From the NCBI RefSeq assembly GCF_001439665.1, contig NZ_LMAK01000019.1, positions 62,001 to 126,000 of the forward strand: a stretch of 64,000 nt of DNA, given 5' to 3'. How positions within the stretch are numbered: position 1 is the first letter of the stretch; each line of letters starts with the position of its first letter. The notes under the pieces were generated by a model. The model did not search any database, had not been told where the DNA came from, and saw only the letters and a program-made list of their open reading frames with translations. Positions 1-8,325 of this stretch are shown here, piece after piece. Source of the DNA: Formosa algae. GTDB taxonomy: Bacteria > Bacteroidota > Bacteroidia > Flavobacteriales > Flavobacteriaceae. The position numbers and the translations under genes are program-made.

Positions 1-348
1 GATGTGATGATTCCGTTTAAAACAGATGCAGAAAAAATAGAATATACTACGGCACAATTACAATGGGCAGAAACTAACGAGGCTTACATTTGGCAATATT
101 TTGTAGAGCGCGAATTGTTGTTTAGTACAGATTCTAAATTACCATCACGGTTTATAAATGCCGCACCATTCTCTAAATTTTATTTAGCAGAAATAGATAA
201 CGAGTCTCCAGGTAGAATAGGAGAGTACATAGGCTGGCAAATTGTAAAAGCGTATATGGAACACAATACAGAAGTATCTTTTAAAGACATGTTTAACATG
301 AGTGCTGAAGATATTTTTAATCATTCAAAATTTAAACCTAAGAAATAA
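1..348 (+). CDS. gldB: GldB, gliding motility lipoprotein (C-terminal part, cut by window edge)
   Basis: The frame is open from the first base, so only the last ~115 residues of a longer protein are present. The text around PGRIGEYIGWQIVKAYM is the helical C-terminal end typical of GldB, a lipoprotein needed for gliding and type IX secretion in Flavobacteriaceae. The GTG/ATG codons at bases 4-9 are internal methionine or valine codons and not the real start. The stop overlaps the start of the next gene in TAATG, and that next gene is gldC, which is the usual flavobacterial gldB-gldC pair. The identification rests on both sequence and neighbour. Confidence 0.85.
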   Translation, partial: DVMIPFKTDAEKIEYTTAQLQWAETNEAYIWQYFVERELLFSTDSKLPSRFINAAPFSKFYLAEIDNESPGRIGEYIGWQIVKAYMEHNTEVSFKDMFNMSAEDIFNHSKFKPKK

Positions 349-683
349 TGGCAAATCTTAAATCAACGATACAATTAACAGTAGAATTAGACGAAAACCG
401 TGTTCCTGAAAAATTAAATTGGACAGCAGAAGACGGCGGTATTACAAACGAAGAGGCTAAAGCAATGATGCTTTCTGTATGGGATAGCAAAGCACAGGAA
501 TCTCTTAGAATAGATTTGTGGACCAAAGATATGCCGGTAGACGAAATGAAAGTGTTTTTCCACCAAACTTTAGTCGCAATGAGTGATACGTTTAATCGTG
601 CGACTCAAGATGAAAAAATGACGGCAACAATGAAAGATTTCTGTGATTATTTCGCCGAAAAATTAGAATTGAATAAAGACTAA
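348..683 (+). CDS. gldC: GldC, gliding motility protein
   Basis: This 111-residue soluble protein has no signal peptide and is the usual size for GldC. GldC is a small protein required for efficient gliding in Flavobacterium; its biochemical role is not known. Recognisable parts are the N-terminal strand STIQLTVELDENRVPEKLNW and a helical second half ending in DFCDYFAEKLELNK. It starts at an ATG that shares bases with the gldB stop (TAATG), which indicates translational coupling. A strong terminator follows at 706-746, so gldC is the last gene of its operon. Confidence 0.92.
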   Translation: MANLKSTIQLTVELDENRVPEKLNWTAEDGGITNEEAKAMMLSVWDSKAQESLRIDLWTKDMPVDEMKVFFHQTLVAMSDTFNRATQDEKMTATMKDFCDYFAEKLELNKD

Positions 684-705
684 AAAAGAAAATAGTATTT
701 AAAAT

Positions 706-746
706 GCCCTTTATGTTGAAGTGTAATTTCAATATAAAGGGCGTTT
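706..746. terminator. Bidirectional rho-independent terminator
   Basis: A 15-bp stem (706-720 with 728-742, one G-T pair) with a 7-base loop is followed by TTTT. It lies between gldC (+) and the convergent barrel gene (-), and can serve both strands because A residues precede the stem. Confidence 0.85.
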
Positions 747-773
747 TACTATCTAGTGTGTGCTATACAGTGT

Positions 774-2063
774 TTAAAACGTCTCGTTTAAACGTAAATA
801 AAATCCTGAAGTTCCGTAACTCCCCCAAGCATAATCTAACCCTAAATTAGTTCTTGCTTTCTGATTTATATTCAACCTTAATCCTACGCCATAACCCGGA
901 TTTATATATTTAAATAAACTAATATCGTTGTCTGAGGCATTTGCAGTTGTTAGATTTAAATAGGCTACAGCCCCTAAAAGACTTGGATTCTTTTTAGAAG
1001 CATATAAATGTTTCCTGTATTCTGTTTCTGCGTATAGCATGTTTTCTCCTCTAAAACGCCCTTGTGCATAAGGTCTACCGGATTTAGCAAATTGGTCGTA
1101 ACCAATAGCAGGCAAACTCATATAGGGTAAATCTCCAGAAGTTGTAAAATTACCCCAAGCCCAAAAGCCTAAGATATTATGATTGTCTTGTGGGGTGAAA
1201 TTTAAGTAGTCGCGATATTCTAACCAAAGAGAGGTAGAGGATTTGTCGCTACCTATAAACTCAGGGTTAATTTTAAAAGAAGCATATGCATAGCGGCCCG
1301 TATAAGGATTATTTTGATTGTCTCTAGTATCATAAATACCATTTAAAGATATGCCGACTAGGGTATTGTCTTTGTTATCGAAACCATATTTTTGGTTGTA
1401 GGCATAAAAACTAGTGATTAATGGGTCTTCGCTGTCAAGATCCAACAATTGGTCGTTCATATTATAAAATTTATCAAAATGAACACCAACTCCTGCATAA
1501 ACACCGGTTTTTATCTTTTTTAAAGCAGTCTGATAAAAGCGAATAAAGTTGAATTCCATCATTTGAGCTTCATCAATGCCGTCTGAAAAACTACCGTCAT
1601 CAAATTCAAATCCGTTACCCACTAATTTAGCAGATTGTGGTCCTGTTCCCAATCCCCAAGTTGGTTGAGAGGAGTCTAAATAGCGCCAATCACTAATTAA
1701 AAACCAGTTGTTATTTTCGGTAAAAACAACATTCTTTATGGTGAAAATAGTTTGACTTTTAGTTGTAAATGCTAAACCAGCTAATGAAGATGATAATCTA
1801 GTGGTTTCTGGATCTCCTAAATAACCACTAGTTGCAGCGCCTACACCATAGATAAATCCGAATGCTGGGTTAGATCCAATAATAGGGAGCGGTGAAAAGT
1901 AAATATCTCCTTTTTCTGGGGGTTTATTTTTCTTAGCTTCTTTGGCCTCTTTTTTAGCAGCCTTTTTTTCTACTTTGGTTAATTCCTGTCCAAAAGATTG
2001 TATTGAGAAAGAAATTAAGAGCGAACATGCTATAAAATATTGTATGATGTTAGCTTTTTTCAT
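774..2063 (-). CDS. BamA/TamA (Omp85)-family outer membrane beta-barrel protein
   Basis: The 429-residue precursor has a signal peptide (about residues 1-25, ending FGQ), then a Lys/Ala/Glu-rich stretch (about 30-48), then alternating strands to a C-terminal phenylalanine (LRLNETF), as in outer-membrane barrels. Near residues 335-350 is GRFRGENMLYAETEYR, which matches the conserved RG-containing motif of the Omp85 barrel that folds back into the pore. No POTRA domains precede the barrel, so this is the short barrel-only form often annotated surface antigen in Bacteroidota, and not BamA itself. The substrate is unknown. It is monocistronic: a terminator lies downstream and a 160-base gap separates it from the next gene. 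Confidence 0.8.
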   Translation of the reverse strand: MKKANIIQYFIACSLLISFSIQSFGQELTKVEKKAAKKEAKEAKKNKPPEKGDIYFSPLPIIGSNPAFGFIYGVGAATSGYLGDPETTRLSSSLAGLAFTTKSQTIFTIKNVVFTENNNWFLISDWRYLDSSQPTWGLGTGPQSAKLVGNGFEFDDGSFSDGIDEAQMMEFNFIRFYQTALKKIKTGVYAGVGVHFDKFYNMNDQLLDLDSEDPLITSFYAYNQKYGFDNKDNTLVGISLNGIYDTRDNQNNPYTGRYAYASFKINPEFIGSDKSSTSLWLEYRDYLNFTPQDNHNILGFWAWGNFTTSGDLPYMSLPAIGYDQFAKSGRPYAQGRFRGENMLYAETEYRKHLYASKKNPSLLGAVAYLNLTTANASDNDISLFKYINPGYGVGLRLNINQKARTNLGLDYAWGSYGTSGFYLRLNETF

Positions 2064-2225
2064 GTGGTTTAAATTGGGTGGTTATTTTATAAATGTATTG
2101 TATTTGCTGTGTTGTTTTTAATTCTGATAATGCATAGTACCTTTATGTAACTGCTATTTTATCGTAAATACATAAGATTTATATAAATGTAGTCTTTTTA
2201 TTCGATTTATTGCAAGTGTAAAATT

Positions 2226-3146
2226 TTATTGTGGTAAGGGTATGTGCTTCAAAGTGTTTACGTTAGCTCTCATAATAGATAAAAAATTACCAGTATCTGG
2301 TGTACCCGAAAGCGGAGCAATTACCACACTCGTAATTCCCATTTCTTGAAGTGTTTTTATACTTTCAGCCTGGGGTGAAGCTTCCCAAATTAAGGTTTTT
2401 ACAGCTTGTTTTTCAATAAGATGTTCTAAATCTTGAAGCTTGTCGTGGTCTAACGTATCTGTAGGTTCCCAATGTAAACTTTGGCCGTGTATGCCATAAG
2501 CACCCATAAAATATTGGTATACTGGATGCGAAAATAATACAGCATCATGCATTTGTTCTCCTACACTTTTAAATTCTTGATCTAATTGTAATAAATCGAT
2601 GGATAAGCTTTTGAAATTAGTATTGAATTGCGATGCTAAAGCTGGAAATTTTTCAGATAAGGCGATTTTAATAGCTTCGGCCTGGGCATTTGCATATTGT
2701 AAATTTAACCAAGTCGTATAAGCTGTTTCTGTATGAGAATGCGCTTCTTCATCGCCATGAGTGTGGGTGAAAATTTCTCCGTTTCCAAGTAATTTGTCTT
2801 CAAAAGATGCGCCTGTGTTCACAATCAGATCTTCAGGAAGCGACACGTTCATGAGCCATTTTTCGTAAGTTGCCCCATTTATAAAAACAAAATCGGCCTG
2901 TTGCATAGCAGCGATGGTGTCGGTTTTAGGTTTCCAATTTGCAGGTTCGGTCATATTGGAAGCTGGGAAATGTAAATGAATGACGTCGCCACCAATACGA
3001 TCTGCGAAATAGTATAACGGATAGTTTGATACATATACCACAGGAGTGTGTGCTTCTTCAGGAGTCGTTGCTGTGGCTTTTTTATTGTCTTTACAAGACG
3101 TAAAAGTAAAAGTGAAAATGATTAGAAAAATAGGTGTAATTCTCAT
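2226..3146 (-). CDS. Zinc/manganese ABC transporter substrate-binding lipoprotein (ZnuA/ZrgE-like)
   Basis: The protein is 306 residues with a lipoprotein signal (lipobox FTSC, Cys18), so it should be membrane-anchored in the periplasm. The body has the ZnuA/TroA-type fold. It starts VVYVSNYPLYYFADRIGG, contains ADFVFINGATYEKWL, and has a His/Asp/Glu-rich loop (THTHGDEEAHSH, about residues 126-138) of the kind used by zinc binders. VLFSHPVYQYF carries another conserved ligand histidine. Its likely role is capturing Zn2+ for uptake. Immediately upstream on the same strand are only fragments of an FtsX-type permease and a LolD-type ATPase, the partners found with this protein in Zrg-type zinc uptake loci. 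The binding protein is intact but seems to have lost its local transporter. Confidence 0.82.
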   Translation of the reverse strand: MRITPIFLIIFTFTFTSCKDNKKATATTPEEAHTPVVYVSNYPLYYFADRIGGDVIHLHFPASNMTEPANWKPKTDTIAAMQQADFVFINGATYEKWLMNVSLPEDLIVNTGASFEDKLLGNGEIFTHTHGDEEAHSHTETAYTTWLNLQYANAQAEAIKIALSEKFPALASQFNTNFKSLSIDLLQLDQEFKSVGEQMHDAVLFSHPVYQYFMGAYGIHGQSLHWEPTDTLDHDKLQDLEHLIEKQAVKTLIWEASPQAESIKTLQEMGITSVVIAPLSGTPDTGNFLSIMRANVNTLKHIPLPQ

Positions 3147-3193
3147 AATAATTAGGCTAAAAAGGAGTCGTTTACAGACAGTCCATAATGATT

Positions 3194-3382
3194 TTATAAA
3201 ACACTATAAAGTAAAGCCAAAAGTATATTAACAGCAATAATTAAAATAATTTCTATCGCTAAAAGCTGAAAAATAAAACCATTGGACGCATCAATACGTT
3301 TCATGGTTCTAAGCTCTGCGGTTCTCAACTGAGCCGATAGTATTAGTACTAAGCCATGTAGAAGAGTTGTGTTATATAGCAA
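3194..3382 (-). pseudogene. Remnant of an FtsX-type ABC permease (ZrgB-like)
   Basis: Only about 60 codons remain. The peptide around AELRTMKRIDASNGFIFQLL matches the cytoplasmic coupling loop of FtsX/MacB permeases (ELAxMRxxGAS-x3-IFxL), followed by a hydrophobic helix and an early stop. The first 300 or more residues expected and the final transmembrane helices are missing. Its reading frame begins where the ATPase remnant ends, which preserves the usual ATPase-permease order. The annotation is inferred from this short match and its position beside the zinc-binding lipoprotein. Confidence 0.6.
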
Positions 3383-3470
3383 AATCTTTTACATCTATTA
3401 CACGTTCAAAATGTTCTAAAATATCGTGATCATGCGTTACTATAATTAAGGTTGTTTTTTCACAACCACT
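3372..3470 (-). pseudogene. Remnant of a LolD-type ABC transporter ATPase (C-terminal end)
   Basis: The minus-strand frame ending at the stop at 3372-3374 reads TTLIIVTHDHDILEHFERVI followed by DVKDFAI. This is the H-loop (VTHD) and the short tail of a LolD/MacB-type ATPase. Walker A, signature and Walker B regions are absent: a terminator hairpin belonging to the next gene cluster starts directly upstream, at 3478. The fragment overlaps the permease remnant by a few bases, as intact ATPase-permease pairs do. It is too short to be functional. Confidence 0.65.
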
Positions 3471-3477
3471 AAAAAAA

Positions 3478-3506
3478 AAGGCTTAAGTTTTAAACTTAAG
3501 CCTTTT
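3478..3506 (-). terminator. Rho-independent terminator of the 6237-3526 cluster
   Basis: A near-perfect palindrome, AAGGCTTAAGTTT with AAACTTAAGCCTT, is followed on the minus strand by a long T run (A run at 3471-3479 on the plus strand). It ends transcription of the DUF6515 gene and insulates it from the remnants beyond. Confidence 0.85.
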
Positions 3507-3525
3507 TTCTAGTAGTTACATAAAA

Positions 3526-4548
3526 TTATTCTTCGTCTTTAACTTCAACAATTTCGTACATGTCTTTACCATCTACTTGTACCGGTTGGTAGTAGGTGTC
3601 ACCAAACTGAACGTAAGTCTGATCTCCAATTTTTGTTTCTTCACCACCTTCTGGTAAACTAGGAACAATAGTACCCGCAGTTGCTGGAACTACCGTATAT
3701 CCGTTAGCATCTTTTTCGTAATATGCTCCGCCGTAGTAATAGTTGTTTGTGGTTTCATTAACCTCTACAGTTGTAGCTTCTTTAGGTAGCGTTTGTACAG
3801 TCGCACCTACAGGAGCTTGTACAACAGTATACCCATCGTTTTCGGCTACATAATACACGCCGTTGTCGTAGTGGTATTTTTGATTCTCTACGCTAACAAT
3901 AATGGCTGTTGTTGCCAATGTTGTAATAAAGAATCCCCATGGGTGCCAAGCTGGTCCCCAATAAAACGGACGGTAAGGATGATAATAATATGGTCTGTGA
4001 CAGTAATACCCACGACCTCCATATCTGTATGGCGGACGGTTGTAATGTCTTGGACTATGTCTAACAGCTGTATTTCTTCTGTTAACATTTGAATGTCTGC
4101 TGTTGTTTACATTAATGTTGACATTATTTTTACTATTATTAATATTAACCTTATTGCCAGATTTGTTTTTAATATTAGACGTTTTTTTGTTTCCTAAATT
4201 TGTAGTTTTCTTATTCCCTAAGTTTGTAGTCTTCTTTTTTATTCCAGAATTACTTGTTTTATTAGGTAGTCTAGAAGTTGAACCTGTTGTTTTTTTAGGT
4301 AAATTTCTAGAAGATGATTTATTAAAACCACCATTGATACTAGATTTTTGTCTGGTAGAAGTTGATTTAGCTCTAGACATGCTGCTAGATCTTGAAGGTG
4401 TAGAACGGTGTGTTGATGCTCCTCCACGAGATGCTCCACCACCACCGCGACTAAAGCGTTGTGCTTGTAAATCGATAGGGTTTAAAAATGCCAATAATAG
4501 CACGACTAAACCTATTTTTATATGAGTATGTATATTTTGAATTTTCAT
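3526..4548 (-). CDS. DUF6515 family secreted protein with Gly/Ser/Asn-Lys-rich region
   Basis: The 340-residue protein has a signal peptide (about 1-30). A low-complexity basic segment follows (about 31-170, rich in Ser, Arg, Lys and Asn), with tandem copies of NLGNKKT, then a Tyr/Pro/His/Trp-rich stretch and one hydrophobic helix (ITTLATTAIIVSV). The C-terminal half has repeated units of the form NGYTVVxAPxGAxVxxLP with YYY-GGxYY between them, the hallmark of DUF6515 proteins. The function of this family is unknown; the sequence suggests a cell-envelope protein. It is the last of three same-strand genes (6237 to 3526) with short gaps, so probably co-transcribed. Confidence 0.8.
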   Translation of the reverse strand: MKIQNIHTHIKIGLVVLLLAFLNPIDLQAQRFSRGGGGASRGGASTHRSTPSRSSSMSRAKSTSTRQKSSINGGFNKSSSRNLPKKTTGSTSRLPNKTSNSGIKKKTTNLGNKKTTNLGNKKTSNIKNKSGNKVNINNSKNNVNINVNNSRHSNVNRRNTAVRHSPRHYNRPPYRYGGRGYYCHRPYYYHPYRPFYWGPAWHPWGFFITTLATTAIIVSVENQKYHYDNGVYYVAENDGYTVVQAPVGATVQTLPKEATTVEVNETTNNYYYGGAYYEKDANGYTVVPATAGTIVPSLPEGGEETKIGDQTYVQFGDTYYQPVQVDGKDMYEIVEVKDEE

Positions 4549-4577
4549 GAGATTAGTTTTTTAATTTGTTGTTAATG

Positions 4578-5321
4578 TTAAGATTTAGCAATTAAAACGC
4601 TAATTAGTCGAGCACTTGCAGGAGGTGTGAAATCAAAAATATCGTCATTTAATTCAGGGCTTAATTGCCAGTCGCTAAATGTGGCTTGAAACTTTAAATT
4701 GTCTTTCTTTTTGTAAGTAATTTCAAACTGCTTTGGAAGGGTGTGTGCTTCATCTGAAATCCAAATTTTTACAATAACATTTTCATTTTCTATTTGTGTT
4801 AAATTACATTCTTCTCCTCCTAAAAGGTCTAGTCCGATGTAAGTTATAGTGTCAAAATTTTCAATAATATCGTCTGTAAACGTTGGGTAAAAGAAATCTG
4901 CTGCAGGAAAATCCATAGAGAAATTATCGTGCATAAAATCAATCATGTCAATAATATTATCTGGAGCATCTACTGTAATGTAGTTATTCTCACTAAAAGA
5001 ATAATAGGTAATCACTTCGCCGTTGTAGTAGTATGCACTATGCTTGTCTTTACTGTGTTGCTTCACAGATAATTTATCTGGACCAACCATTTTAACATCG
5101 CATTCGTTGTATTTATTTACTGTTTTTTTATCGGCATCAAATTCTTCAGTGATGGTACTTAAGTGAAAGGATACGGAGCTTAATTCTCCGATGGCTTCTC
5201 CCATTTGATCGTAAAGCATTATAGCATCAAGATCAATTTTTTTGTCTTCGTTTTGTGCAAACGTCGCGTAAGGCAAAACACTTAGAACAAATAATGTAAT
5301 GTATTTTTTCATTGTTTTCAT
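4578..5321 (-). CDS. DUF2092 family periplasmic protein
   Basis: This 247-residue protein has a signal peptide ending near FAQ (residue 23). The remainder is a mixed beta protein resembling DUF2092, a family with a LolA/LolB-like fold suggested to handle lipids or lipoproteins. Typical features are the strand pairs around SAYYYNGEVITYYS and the C-terminal DWQLSPELNDDIFDFTPP. It lies between two secreted proteins of low complexity on the same strand with gaps of about 30 bases, so the three probably act together in the envelope. The DUF2092 assignment is from recognition; the function is inference only. Confidence 0.75.
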   Translation of the reverse strand: MKTMKKYITLFVLSVLPYATFAQNEDKKIDLDAIMLYDQMGEAIGELSSVSFHLSTITEEFDADKKTVNKYNECDVKMVGPDKLSVKQHSKDKHSAYYYNGEVITYYSFSENNYITVDAPDNIIDMIDFMHDNFSMDFPAADFFYPTFTDDIIENFDTITYIGLDLLGGEECNLTQIENENVIVKIWISDEAHTLPKQFEITYKKKDNLKFQATFSDWQLSPELNDDIFDFTPPASARLISVLIAKS

Positions 5322-5349
5322 TTTATATTGGATTGGTTTGTTAAAAGAT

Positions 5350-6237
5350 TTAGCGTCTAAAGCCTCCGAATCTGCCAGAGGATCTGCTCATACTACTAGG
5401 TCTAAAAGAAGATCTGGTTCTAGTTGGCGAAGTAAACGGTCTGGTTGAGGTTCTATTGAAATTTTTAGAATTAGTGCGATTAAATTTCGCATTGTTATTT
5501 AAATTAATATCACGCTTATTAGTCATGCCTGCATTTCTTTTTGCAAAAGATTTTCCAGGATTTTTTTTCTGAAAATCTTTATGACTCACAGATTTTTGTA
5601 AACGTTTAGCGTTGTGGTTGCGTTTTACGTGATCGTGATTATATCTATTATGGGCATTAATATGTCCATGTACATTATTGTGATAAATATGTGGAGGAAA
5701 AGGTCTCCAAGGACTAAAATAAGGCGGATAAAACCCCCAATACCAAGGTGACATCCAAGGGTTATACATTGGCCCCCAAAACCATCCAAAAATAGGAGGT
5801 GTTATGCCAAAATAAGGCGAGATAAAATAGTTGGGACCGTAAATATAAGCATCTCCTGTAATAATAACTTGAGTGTCTTCTCCAGATTTTTCAACATCAA
5901 TAGTTGCTACATCTTGATACTCATTTTCGGCTAGTACAGATTGAATCGTTACTACATGTGTATGGTCTTCCGAAACTTCAAGAACTCTTAAATAATCTAC
6001 ATTGCCGTCTTCGTTTAAGTCTAAATTAGAAATTTTAGATTCCGGATTATTTAGTCGTGTTTCAAAATCTTCTAAATCTTTAGATTCTCCAAAAACAGAA
6101 GCAACGGCTTCTAAATCTAGATTAAGACTAATATCTGTACTTGTTGCAGATACTGTGGTTGTAGTGGTTTCTTGAGCTTGAATACTAATAATAAAGAGAA
6201 CGCAAATTGAAGCTAAAAATCGTTCTTTAAAATTCAT
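5350..6237 (-). CDS. Secreted protein with calcium-loop-like motif and basic tail, function unknown
   Basis: The protein is 295 residues with a signal peptide (about 1-21, ending IQA). Residues 60-130 contain LDLNEDGNVDYLRVLE, a D-x-N-x-D-G-x-V-D loop resembling an EF-hand or dockerin loop, then strands ending DVATIDVEK. A hydrophobic Trp/Pro/Tyr-rich stretch (about 140-185) leads into a very basic, His/Asn/Arg/Ser-rich tail that ends SSGRFGGFRR. I recognise this architecture as a recurrent Bacteroidota secreted type without a named function. It is the first gene of the three-gene cluster, and its start is about 210 bases from the divergent DUF2490 gene. Confidence 0.7.
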   Translation of the reverse strand: MNFKERFLASICVLFIISIQAQETTTTTVSATSTDISLNLDLEAVASVFGESKDLEDFETRLNNPESKISNLDLNEDGNVDYLRVLEVSEDHTHVVTIQSVLAENEYQDVATIDVEKSGEDTQVIITGDAYIYGPNYFISPYFGITPPIFGWFWGPMYNPWMSPWYWGFYPPYFSPWRPFPPHIYHNNVHGHINAHNRYNHDHVKRNHNAKRLQKSVSHKDFQKKNPGKSFAKRNAGMTNKRDINLNNNAKFNRTNSKNFNRTSTRPFTSPTRTRSSFRPSSMSRSSGRFGGFRR

Positions 6238-6467
6238 AAATGTTTAGTTTTTAATGTTTTGTTGTAAATTTTGAGTAAATATAAATTAAATATTTAGTTT
6301 CGCTATGCATTGAGATTTTTTTTGTCTCACCTGTTCTAAAGTTAATGTAAAATGAATTAAAATTATAAAGTTTTAAAAATGTTATGTATTTGTAATTGAT
6401 TTTATTGAGGTTTTTATACATTTATTTCCATTAATTTTAGCCAAAATTGTACTCTAATAAATATGTA

Positions 6468-7274
6468 ATGATTCATAAATTACAACATGCAACACCTTGT
6501 TTTCATAGCGAATTGAAAAGTTATGTACTTCAGGTTTTATGTGTGATTTGTTTCTTTTTCTTTAATAATAAGATCCATGCACAAGTGGACGACGAAAGTG
6601 TTATTAGTGATAATGATTTTACTAGTCAATTGTGGTTTGATCTTAATCCGAGTTGGGATGTTGGTTCTGGTCAAAAAATAAATGGTGAGTTTGGGTATAG
6701 AACCATTTGGCCTAAAAGTTGGCAGAGGTTTATTGTTAGAGGATCTTTTCAGTCGGTTTTAGAAAATCCGCTATTATTTAAAAACACAAAACATACAGAA
6801 ACAGTAGTTTTTGGTACAGGACTTTTTTTATTAACGAGTAAAACATCGCATAATTCTTTCGAGGTAAGACCTTTCCAAGGCTATAAGTTTGCCTTTAATA
6901 TTAGTCCGCGATTTGTATTACAGCAATATTTTAGAGCCGAACAACGGTTTGTGTTTTCTGGCGCAGAGGATAATCAAATAGTAGGTTTGCGAATGCGTTA
7001 TCAGGTTAAGGGAATCATTAATTTAGAGGGTGTTTTTTTTGAAGATGATATGGGTTTTTATTTACCCGTTTCTATCGAAGGATTCTTTAACCTTATACAA
7101 GCCTCTCAGTTTAATGATGTTATTCGTGTCACTCCAGGTTTAGGCTATCAGTTTAATTCAGATTTTAAGTTAGAAGGCAGTTTGGCTTATCACTATACCC
7201 GACAAGATTCTGAAAAATTAGTACGTACAAACGATATTGTTTTCAGATTTAGAATTATTAAAACTTTCCGTTAG
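6468..7274 (+). CDS. DUF2490 domain-containing outer membrane protein
   Basis: After a signal peptide (ending KIHAQ), the mature protein is a small barrel-like sequence beginning FTSQLWFDLNPSWDV and continuing with alternating strands (GEFGYRTIWPKSW, FRAEQRF, LGYQFN) to a final RFRIIKTFR. This matches DUF2490, predicted 10-12-stranded barrels of Bacteroidota. I chose the ATG at 6468, which gives a normal signal peptide; the frame extends upstream to a TTG at 6447 that only adds seven residues. It stands alone, divergent from the secreted-protein cluster and convergent with the MerR gene. Confidence 0.75.
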   Translation: MIHKLQHATPCFHSELKSYVLQVLCVICFFFFNNKIHAQVDDESVISDNDFTSQLWFDLNPSWDVGSGQKINGEFGYRTIWPKSWQRFIVRGSFQSVLENPLLFKNTKHTETVVFGTGLFLLTSKTSHNSFEVRPFQGYKFAFNISPRFVLQQYFRAEQRFVFSGAEDNQIVGLRMRYQVKGIINLEGVFFEDDMGFYLPVSIEGFFNLIQASQFNDVIRVTPGLGYQFNSDFKLEGSLAYHYTRQDSEKLVRTNDIVFRFRIIKTFR

Positions 7275-7294
7275 CTACTTGTAGAATTTTGTGC

Positions 7295-8176
7295 TTATTG
7301 TGCTTTTATCGTATTTAATAGTGGAATAAACTCATCTGGTCTACTTAAGTAATGTATCTGTTCCGAGATTGAGGTTAGACTTTCCGCATTTTCAACATAT
7401 CCAGAAACGATGATAGGAACGTCTAATTGGCTACTTAAGTTTCTAAGTCTTGTTTCAATAGTTTTAGCAGTTTGCACAATAAACATAGTAACCAAAACAT
7501 CGGGTTTTGTAATGTCTGCAACCATTTTTAAATTTTCTATGGGTACATTTTGTCCAAGGTAATACACGCGCCATCCAATTTTTTGAGCAATGTAAGAGGC
7601 TAATAAAAGGCCTATTTCATGATTTTCATTTTCAGTTAAAAATAACACCGCCTTTGGAGCATTGGCTAATGGTTTTGGAAGTAGCTCTATGGCTGTGAAA
7701 ATTTTTTGTCTAATTAAATTAGATATAAAATGTTCCTGCGCCGGCATAACTTTGTTAACACCCCAAAGTACACCAACTTGTGCTAAAAACGGATAAATTA
7801 GCCCTGTAATTGTAGATATTAAGCCGGTTTTAATGATTTCTGCATTTACCGTTCTATCAAATTCATCTTCATTTAAGGTCATTACGCTTAGTATTAATGC
7901 GCTAATCTCATCTTCTGGAGAACCTTCTAATAAAATTTTAGAAACTTGTGCATGCATGTCAGCTTCAGACATGCCGTCTATTTTAGAGATCCTATATCCA
8001 TTACGTGTGAGTATACCAATGTTTAATAGCTTCTTAAGCTGCTCATCGGTATAATATCTAATGTTTGTGTCTGTACGTAATGGTTCAAGGAAATTGTAAC
8101 GACTTTCCCATTTTCTTAACGTATGCGATTTTATGCCTGTTAAAGACACAATTTGCGCCATAGTATAATTACTCAT
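7295..8176 (-). CDS. MerR-family regulator with cobalamin-binding domain (CarH/LitR-like)
   Basis: The N-terminal winged helix (about residues 1-70) has the MerR pattern MAQIVSLTGIKSHTLRKWE. The middle helical bundle carries W138-x9-E148-H149, the W-x9-EH motif that caps adenosylcobalamin in CarH. The C-terminal Rossmann-like domain has E184-N-H186-E-I-G189, the E/D-x-H-x-x-G motif that supplies the lower cobalt ligand. Both B12 motifs are therefore intact. CarH-type proteins repress carotenoid genes in the dark and let go when light breaks the Co-C bond. The gene is divergent from the fasciclin-crt cluster. I use ATG 8176; a TTG at 8195-8197 would add seven residues. Confidence 0.88.
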   Translation of the reverse strand: MSNYTMAQIVSLTGIKSHTLRKWESRYNFLEPLRTDTNIRYYTDEQLKKLLNIGILTRNGYRISKIDGMSEADMHAQVSKILLEGSPEDEISALILSVMTLNEDEFDRTVNAEIIKTGLISTITGLIYPFLAQVGVLWGVNKVMPAQEHFISNLIRQKIFTAIELLPKPLANAPKAVLFLTENENHEIGLLLASYIAQKIGWRVYYLGQNVPIENLKMVADITKPDVLVTMFIVQTAKTIETRLRNLSSQLDVPIIVSGYVENAESLTSISEQIHYLSRPDEFIPLLNTIKAQ

Positions 8177-8241
8177 GTCTAAGTATTTGTAAGGCAAAGT
8201 TAAACAAAAAAAAGACTTTTAAAAATTTTACACAAAATACA

Positions 8242-8297
8242 TTTGTCTAAATATTTTTAAAATAAGTTGGACAAAAGAAAATAATAACATAGTTTTG
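8242..8297 (+). promoter_or_regulatory. Promoter of the fasciclin/crt cluster with an overlapping inverted-repeat operator
   Basis: TTG (8267-8269), a 20-base spacer and TAGTTTTG (8290-8297) form a flavobacterial promoter. An inverted repeat, TTTGTCTAA (8242-8250) and TTGGACAAA (8267-8275), surrounds and overlaps its -33 element. A repressor bound there would block RNA polymerase. The divergent CarH-like regulator is the obvious candidate to bind it; that link is inference. Confidence 0.6.
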
Positions 8298-8325
8298 TAT
8301 AACATTAACTATAAAAAACATAGAC

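Noticed and set aside
3046-3231. A small plus-strand gene opposite the zinc-binding lipoprotein start
   Set aside because: It is antisense to the signal-peptide region of the minus-strand gene and its text is random.
4140-4240. Tandem repeat resembling a short CRISPR-like or satellite array
   Set aside because: The repeats encode NLGNKKT units inside the DUF6515 protein, are directly adjacent without spacers and are in frame.
4103-4525. A plus-strand frame of 140 codons opposite the DUF6515 gene
   Set aside because: It is an open antisense frame created by the repetitive Asn/Lys/Ser codons of the real gene, with Leu/Phe/Val-rich text and no family resemblance.
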